NCBI GenBank assembly: GCA_050012855.1
Contig: JBEKGJ010000007.1
Location: forward strand, 45,955 to 109,954
Direction: 5' to 3'
Length of the DNA: 64,000 nucleotides
Source of the DNA: JAJXZJ01 sp050012855
GTDB taxonomy: Bacteria; Verrucomicrobiota; Verrucomicrobiia; Limisphaerales; J093
Shown here in pieces: positions 58,852-64,000 of the stretch. The notes beneath the pieces were generated by a model. The model was given only the letters and a program-made list of their open reading frames with translations, was not told the origin of the DNA and ran no database searches. How positions within the stretch are numbered: the first letter of the stretch is position 1; every line of letters starts with the position of its first letter. The position numbers were made by a program, and so were the translations under genes.

Positions 58852-59157
58852 ATGACCGGCGTGAAGTGCATGGCCGTTTTGAAGGCGCTGGGCGAGTTAA
58901 ACCGCCTGCGCATCGTGCGCCTGCTGCTCAAGGAGCAACTGGGCGTTAACGCCATCTCGCGCCGCCTGACGATGTCGCAATACAACGTCTCCAAGCACCT
59001 GCGGATTCTGAAGGCGGCCGGCCTGCTAGAAATGGAAAAGGCGGGCAAGCAGCGGTTCTACACCGTGGCGCCGTCCCTGAAGGACCAACTGGCCGCCCGC
59101 CGGAACGTGCTGGAACTGGGCTGCTGCACGTTCCGCTTCGACAAGCTGCCGAAATGA
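58852..59157 (+). CDS. ArsR/SmtB-family transcriptional regulator
   Basis: 101 residues with the winged helix-turn-helix of ArsR proteins: LKALGELNRLRIVRLLLK, then VNAISRRLTMSQYNVSKHLR with the recognition helix, and the wing AGLLEMEKAGKQRFYTVAP. A C-terminal cysteine pair (LELGCCTFRF) and an early cysteine (VKCMAV) could sense metal or redox state. It lies 67 bp before the G3E GTPase gene, and an inverted repeat between them is a probable operator. Confidence 0.88.
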   Translation: MTGVKCMAVLKALGELNRLRIVRLLLKEQLGVNAISRRLTMSQYNVSKHLRILKAAGLLEMEKAGKQRFYTVAPSLKDQLAARRNVLELGCCTFRFDKLPK

Positions 59158-59197
59158 ACCCGGGCAAGCGCGAAAATGAGCTTGTGCCCCCTGGCAG

Positions 59198-59221
59198 ACG
59201 TATGCACGATTAAGCATACGT
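59198..59221. promoter_or_regulatory. probable ArsR operator (inverted repeat)
   Basis: A perfect 8-bp inverted repeat ACGTATGC-N8-GCATACGT ends 3 bases before the GTPase start codon and follows the ArsR gene. Binding there would block expression of the GTPase. The assignment is inferred from position. Confidence 0.55.
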
Positions 59222-59224
59222 TTC

Positions 59225-60397
59225 ATGAACGCCATGCCGAGCACCGGGAATCCAACGGCCCTGACGGGACCGAAACCGCGCTACATCATGATCGGCGGTT
59301 TCCTGGGCGCCGGCAAGACGACCGCCGTGGGCCGGCTGGCCCGGCGGCTCGCGGACGAAGGCCGGCGGGTGGGGCTGATCACCAACGATCAGGGGCGCCA
59401 CCTCGTGGACACGGCCATGCTCCGGTCACAGGGATTCGCGACCGAGGAGATTTCCGGCGGTTGCTTCTGCTGCCGGTTCAATTCCCTGGTGGAGGCGGCC
59501 ACCCGGTTGACGGAGCAAAGTCGCCCGGACGTTTTCATCGCCGAACCGGTGGGCAGTTGCACCGACTTGGTGGCCACCGTGACGTATCCCCTGCGGCGGC
59601 TTTACGGCGACCAGTTCACCGTGGCGCCGGTCAGCGTGCTGGTGGACCCGGTTCGCGCGCTGCGCGTGTTCGGCGTGGAGCCGGGTGCCAGCTTCTCGGA
59701 CAAGGTGCTCTATATCTACCGCAAGCAGATCGAGGAAGCGGACCTGGTCATCATCAGCAAGTCCGATTTGCTCGACAAGGCACGACTGGAGTCGCTGCGC
59801 CAGGCCATCGCCGCGCGGTTTCCGGGCCGGGAGATTCTGGCGGTGTCGGCCCGCAATGGCACGAACCTCGAGGCCTGGTTTGCCCGCCTCACCGGCGCCG
59901 AGCGGGCGGCACGAACCGCGATGGACGTGGACTACCAGGTCTATGCCGACGGCGAGGCGCGGTTGGGCTGGCTGAACTGCACCGTGGCCCTGACGGCGAA
60001 GGAGGCGTTCGACGCGGATGCGTTCCTGAAGCAACTCGCCGTCGAAATCCAGCAGCGCCTGCGCGTCGCGAACGCCGAAGTCGCGCACTTGAAAATGACG
60101 CTGAGTCCGGAGGCCGGGTTTGCGGGCGACCTCGCGGCCGTCAGCCTGGTGCGCAACGATTTCGTGCCCGAGCTTTCGTTTCATCTGGCGGCGCCGGTGA
60201 CGGGCGGGCAGTTGATCATCAACCTGCGCGCAGAGGCGACGCCAGATGTGCTGGGCGCGGCCGTCCGCGAGGCATTGACGGTCGAAGCGAAGAGTTTTCC
60301 GACCCTGCGGACGACGCTGGACCACCTGGAGCATTTCCGACCGGGCAAGCCGACGCCCACCCACCGCATCGCCACCGGCCCGAGGGCGCAAGGATGA
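59225..60397 (+). CDS. G3E-family metallochaperone GTPase (COG0523/CobW-like)
   Basis: 390 residues. The P-loop GGFLGAGKTTA (24-34), the metal-binding CxCC motif in SGGCFCCRFNSL (about 78-89), the VIISKSDLLDK GTP-specificity motif and a C-terminal CobW-like domain are present. This family inserts or delivers metal (zinc, nickel, cobalt) to target enzymes using GTP. Regulation by the preceding ArsR protein suggests response to metal supply. No obvious client gene is adjacent; downstream is a broken aquaporin gene overlapping its stop codon region. Confidence 0.9.
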   Translation: MNAMPSTGNPTALTGPKPRYIMIGGFLGAGKTTAVGRLARRLADEGRRVGLITNDQGRHLVDTAMLRSQGFATEEISGGCFCCRFNSLVEAATRLTEQSRPDVFIAEPVGSCTDLVATVTYPLRRLYGDQFTVAPVSVLVDPVRALRVFGVEPGASFSDKVLYIYRKQIEEADLVIISKSDLLDKARLESLRQAIAARFPGREILAVSARNGTNLEAWFARLTGAERAARTAMDVDYQVYADGEARLGWLNCTVALTAKEAFDADAFLKQLAVEIQQRLRVANAEVAHLKMTLSPEAGFAGDLAAVSLVRNDFVPELSFHLAAPVTGGQLIINLRAEATPDVLGAAVREALTVEAKSFPTLRTTLDHLEHFRPGKPTPTHRIATGPRAQG

Positions 60398-60833
60398 AGG
60401 CCTTCCCGCATGGCTTACCGGGGAATTCTTCGGCACGTTCCTGCTGGTGTTCCTCTGCGTGACCGATGAACGGAACCAGGCGCGCCCACAAGGGCTGACC
60501 GCCGCGACGATCGGTCTTACGGTGACGCTGCTGATTTCCCTGTTGGGACCGCTGACGATGGCTTGTTTCAATCCCGTGCGCGACTTTGCCATCGTGGGAC
60601 CGCTCGCCCGGTTGCACGACGACCGGTTGGACCTCTCAGGCGGGCTTTATGTGGAACCCGATGCAGCGCTTCGACCACTCGAGATGGTCCTGCGCGTCTG
60701 GTGCACCCGTCCCCGCTCACCGGGGAACGGTGTCGAACAAGGATGCACAAGGAAGGTTTCCACCTGCCCAAAAGGACGCCCAGAACCGGAGAAATGGCCC
60801 AGGAATGGCCCGGAGAAGTGTTTTTCAGCGTGA
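60393..60833 (+). pseudogene. second half of an aquaporin/MIP channel gene, truncated
   Basis: The frame reads LTGEFFGTFLLVFLCVTDER and then IGLTVTLLISLLGPLTMA, followed by CFNPVRDFA, the second NPA box of aquaporins with alanine replaced by valine. Only helices 4 to 6 are present, and no start codon exists in this frame before 60447 (GTG). The first half of the protein is missing and the C-terminal 50 residues are unnatural. This suggests deletion between the GTPase and this gene. From 60834 to 61093 nothing is recognised. Confidence 0.65.
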
Positions 60834-61093
60834 AAACGGAGCATTGTTTAGTTCGCTCTTATCGTCCTAAATAACTGGTGATAAGAGAGTTGAAGAAGTG
60901 GTGGCTGGGGGCGGAATTGGCCAACTCAAGCCTCAATCGCAGAACAAATCTACCCGTTTTCTCGGACTACTCAAGCGAACTCTGCCACTACCCATCCACT
61001 ACCCAAACCGGCTCGATTGGTGCCCACTTTGGTGCCCACACTCCGTTCGGGTGCAACCGCGACACGAGGTCGTAGTGCTCCAGAACCTGGATC

Positions 61094-61576
61094 ATGGTGA
61101 CCGTTGATCCGCAGAAGGGCGTAATCGCTTACGAGCAAAGGAAGACCGGCAAAAAGGTCACGGTGCCGATGCATTATCACATCATCGAGCACCTGCATCG
61201 CCTGGCCCCGTCTGGAACATCGGGGTACTTCTACCCCACGCTGGCGAAGAAGATCACCGCGGGGCGCAATGGGCTGAGCTGTTCCTTCAAGCGGATCGTG
61301 GTGAGGGCCGGAATTGCCCCCGGGATCGTCCCCGGCAAGGGGATGAAGCGGTTCACCAAGCGGACGTTCCACTCGCTCCGCCACAGCTTTCCGTCGGCTC
61401 TGGCGAATGCGGGCATCCCTGAGGAGGTGCGCATGAAACTGACGGGCCATCCGTCAAAGCCCGTCCATCACACCTACATCCACATTGAACTGGCAACCCT
61501 GAAGAACGCCGTGACCGCTCTACCGCTCTTTAGACACGTCGGCAGCGACTCCCCGCCGGCTCACAGCGAGGGCTGA
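61094..61576 (+). pseudogene. C-terminal fragment of a tyrosine recombinase (phage-type integrase)
   Basis: About 160 residues match the end of the catalytic domain: GVIAYEQRKTGKKVTVPMHY, then FHSLRHSFPSALANAGIPEE with the HxxR pair, then KLTGHPSKPVHHTYIHIE with the nucleophile tyrosine. The N-terminal domain and the first catalytic arginine are absent, and the sequence upstream is not coding in the same frame. It is not an integron integrase by motif. It is a relic of a mobile element. Confidence 0.75.
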
Positions 61577-61796
61577 GGGATCCGGCATGCCCGTGCCGTG
61601 GCCCTGGGCGCGGCTGCACACCGCCGCCCGACGGAACAAACGCCAGCGTAAGGTCGCCAGCTCGCACTTGCCCCCCTGCCCCAAGTGCTGCTGGGTGTGA
61701 TTGAAAGTGGGTGAGGGCCGCGGAAGGAGCGGCGGAAAAGGCTGTGTAAATCCGCGGGGGTACTTAGGGAGGATCGGGATGAAACAATAGCATGAC

Positions 61797-62781
61797 CCTG
61801 CTCCGCCGATCACCGCTCAGGAAACCCAACTCTTGGAACAACTGCGCTGCCATCCCGAGATCATGGCCCGGGTGCAGAACATTCTGGAAATCGCCGGCAG
61901 TCAGGAGGGTGCACTCAAGACCGCCGACCAGGTGGAAGAGTTGCTGATCCAAGAGATCCGTCAGTTGGGCCAGGCGACCATGAGCCAGTGGGCCGTCCAG
62001 GCCGAGCAACGGGTGAGCGCCGAACTCCAGGACCAGGATTCCACGGTGCGGAGCCGTAGAAAAATTGCTGAGGTGGTGGTGTGTCTTTGGAATGGTGGAG
62101 GTGAGGGAGCAGATCTGGTGTAGCTCCCGCCGGAGCTACGTGCGCCCGTTGCCCCAGCGCTTGGGAGTCACACCCCGGGGCCGGTCGCGCCGGCTGGAAC
62201 GAGTGTTGACCGACTTTGGCTGCGAACATCCCTTTGTCCGGGCGGCCGAGAGTGTCATGGAGCATTACGGATTTACGCCCGGGGCCAGCGCGGTGCGGAC
62301 GACCACCTTGAAACATGCCCGCCGGGCGCGGGAAAGCCTGGAGCAGGAGTATCGACAGGCCTTTCGGGTTCTGCCGGTGCTGGGCGCCGAGCAGGTGATC
62401 GCCGAGGCGGACGGAACGATAATCTACACGGTGGCCCCGGGACCGCGGAAGGGCGAACGCCCCCGGGACTGGAGCGAGATGCGGTTGGTCGCGGCCCAGG
62501 CCCTGGGCAGCACCACGACGGTGTATGCCGCCACCTTCGGGAGCGTGAAACCGGCCAACGCTGGGGCCACTGCGCGCCTGCGGCCGGCTGGGGGCTCAAG
62601 AGCCGGATTCACGCGCTGGGCGATGGGCCGATTGGATCCGGGCCCAGAGTCGGGAGATCTTCGGGGGGCAAGGCCACTTCTTGTGCGGTCTCTTCCATGT
62701 CAGCGCCTATCTGGGGGCCGCGGCACACGCCTGCCGGGCCAGCCAGCCGGAGGCCTGGCGCCGGACCCAGCAGCAGCGGTA
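61797..62781 (+). pseudogene. frameshifted and truncated transposase (ISKra4-like)
   Basis: Three pieces in different frames align to one transposase: a helical N-terminus (EIMARVQNILEIAGSQEG, 61833-62060), a central part after a shift near 62060 (VRPLPQRLGVTPRGRSRRLE to AEADGTIIYTVAPGP and AAQALGSTTTVYAATFGSVK), and after a second shift near 62640 the piece FGGQGHFLCGLFHVSAYLGA ending WRRTQQQR. The central EADGT holds a likely catalytic aspartate. The gene stops abruptly at about 62780, where the DUF1998 gene begins on the other strand. A GGGATGAAACAATAG leader precedes it. Family assignment is tentative. Confidence 0.7.
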
Positions 62782-64000
62782 GCAGGCGGTTTCGCAGTTG
62801 GCGTGATTCAGATGCTCCAACGCCCGCTGGGCAATCAGGTGAAACTCCCTGGCGATGCGGGCGATATAGCCGCTGCCGCCAACGCTGGGGTCCACGAATG
62901 TGAGGGAGACTCTTTGGAAGGAGCCTGCGTCCTGTGACTCTTTCCAGGGCCCCTCGGGCTCAAACTTAATTTCACTGCCGTCAAGGAGCAGGTGATGGCG
63001 GATGCCGATGCGCAACGCAGCGCCAAGCGAGTAGAACCATTCTTCTAGAGCAGCCGGCTGCAATCCTTCGGGAATGTAGGCAGTCAAGCGCAAGACTTCC
63101 GCCGCGATACTGGTGACAATGCCGGCGGGCTGGGGTGGCTGGCCAGCACGAACGCAGTTGGTAGCGTGGGCATAGGGGTCGCGAGCATTACCGGTTCGGG
63201 GGCGACGGCGAGCCCCAGCGTCTTCGGCTGGCGGAGTGACGAGTTGTCGGCCACACACGTTACACAGGCGGAAGCCGCGGACGTTCTCGTGCAACAGCAA
63301 GCCTCTCTCTCGCTCGGCGTCGGTGGGCGTCAGTCCTTCGTTGAGCCAGCGAACTTCCTCGTTGCGGCTGAGTTGAAGCTGCCAACCAAGGCCGATGCCC
63401 CAACGCACAAACACTTCGCCGTTCCATTGCGGATAGAACGCGACAAGATTGCGGGCGGCAATTCTATCCTCCTCGTCGAAAACTGGGGCTTCGTTGCGTG
63501 GCGCGAGGAAGCCACCTAACTCAAAGGCGGGATACGCGGGACCGGGCTCGGCCAGGTGGCAGCGGGGACATTGCGCGCGGTCGGTGGCATACCTGAGTCC
63601 GCAGCAGCGGCAGAGGCGATAATTCCACGGCGCGTCGGTTCGGGGATTCCACGGCGAACTGACATCGAGGCCGATGACTTTCCAACGTCGAGCGCGGGCA
63701 TAGACCGGCGCGTCGGGCATGAACTGGTAGATGCCGAAGCAACGGGCAGCGGAAATCGGGTTCTCTTCGTTTGCGTCGTCCAGCCGACGCAACGCCGCGG
63801 GCTCGGATGGGAACTCGTAACCGCGCAGAATGCCAAACTCGGCAAAGCGGCGTGGTGGATAATCGTGGTGAACTGGTCGGCATCATTCATGCCAAACGCC
63901 AGCCGGGGGACGAGCGTCATCGGGTTGATGTCGTAGAGCGGCGTGTAATCCACCTTGATCGTGAGCGAGACTTCGGGAGTTTGCGGATCGTTTGACTTCA
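62707..64000 (-). pseudogene. DUF1998-domain helicase-associated protein (DrmB/MrfA-like), frameshifted and truncated
   Basis: The frame 63792 to 62707 has four cysteine knuckles (CRCCGLRY, CPRCHLAE, CNVCGRQL, ETACYRCC) and the DUF1998 core SLTFVDPSVGGSGYIARIAR. This domain ends defence-type helicases (DISARM DrmB and MrfA-like proteins). Upstream, the natural frame changes near 63865: NDADQFTTIIHH continues in another frame from RFAEFGILRGYEF. The last 25 codons after CYRCC are antisense transposase sequence, so the real C-terminus is lost. The N-terminus lies beyond the window. It is probably inactive. Confidence 0.7.

Noticed and set aside
61094..61576. integrase fragment as the integron integrase for the attC sites
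   Set aside because: It lies 58 kb away, is truncated, and has a phage-type C-terminus without the extra IntI region visible.
62050..62065. A5 run in the transposase as a programmed frameshift site
   Set aside because: A second, independent frameshift and a truncation follow, so decay is the simpler reading.

Overview
The window is a high-GC bacterial chromosome segment. Gene content points to Verrucomicrobiota (Pedosphaera/Limisphaera-like), and this placement is inference. The supporting signs are secreted glycoside hydrolases without SusC/SusD partners, a prepilin-like secreted protein, paired thymidylate-kinase paralogues next to a ROK kinase and a Ppx/GppA protein, and many long multi-hairpin intergenic repeats. 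No rRNA, tRNA or CRISPR array was found.

Layout. 1-3.7 kb: the end of a secreted protein with duplicated CBM-like domains, then a small gene-cassette array. In the array, three minus-strand genes (unknown 143 aa protein, zinc-ribbon protein, GT2 glycosyltransferase) are separated by two attC-like integron sites; no integrase is present. 3.7-8.7 kb: an RND efflux pump, its adaptor and a TetR regulator with a palindrome over its own start codon. 8.8-16.1 kb: thiM, a beta-carbonic anhydrase, three zinc-ribbon membrane proteins, a PIN toxin-like pair, flotillin/NfeD and dnaN. 16.3-22.8 kb: a cysteine desulfurase, a eukaryote-type HisA, an HD hydrolase, a serine hydrolase-NamZ fusion and a membrane protein. 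22.8-29.1 kb: an accessory island bounded by 93-bp direct repeats and carrying an internal pair of 107-bp inverted repeats. It holds a PLD-type restriction endonuclease, a double-domain DNA methyltransferase of lower GC, an hsdR remnant and a four-helix-bundle protein. 29.0-38.3 kb: a carbohydrate locus (GH172, an unclassified 874 aa secreted protein, an SGNH hydrolase and a GH2 beta-galactosidase). 38.3-42.4 kb: a higBA toxin-antitoxin module inserted between two perfect 36-bp copies of the 3' end of an ornithine-decarboxylase-like gene, then DUF6941 and deoxyhypusine-synthase-like genes (polyamine theme). 42.5-54.7 kb: GH26, argJ, mutS, leuC, a prepilin-like gene, two tmk paralogues, ROK and Ppx/GppA. 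55.2-60.4 kb: a lamin-tail-domain secreted protein, a TIM-barrel isomerase, an ArsR regulator and a G3E metallochaperone GTPase with an 8-bp inverted repeat before its start. 60.4-64.0 kb: decayed mobile DNA, with half an aquaporin, an integrase fragment, a frameshifted transposase and a DUF1998 defence/helicase-type gene truncated by it.

The most unusual signals are non-coding. They are the attC pair with extrahelical bases, the 36-bp repeats around higBA, the nested repeats around the restriction-modification island, and a structural family of three-hairpin elements with GGGAGC/GCTCCC outer arms.
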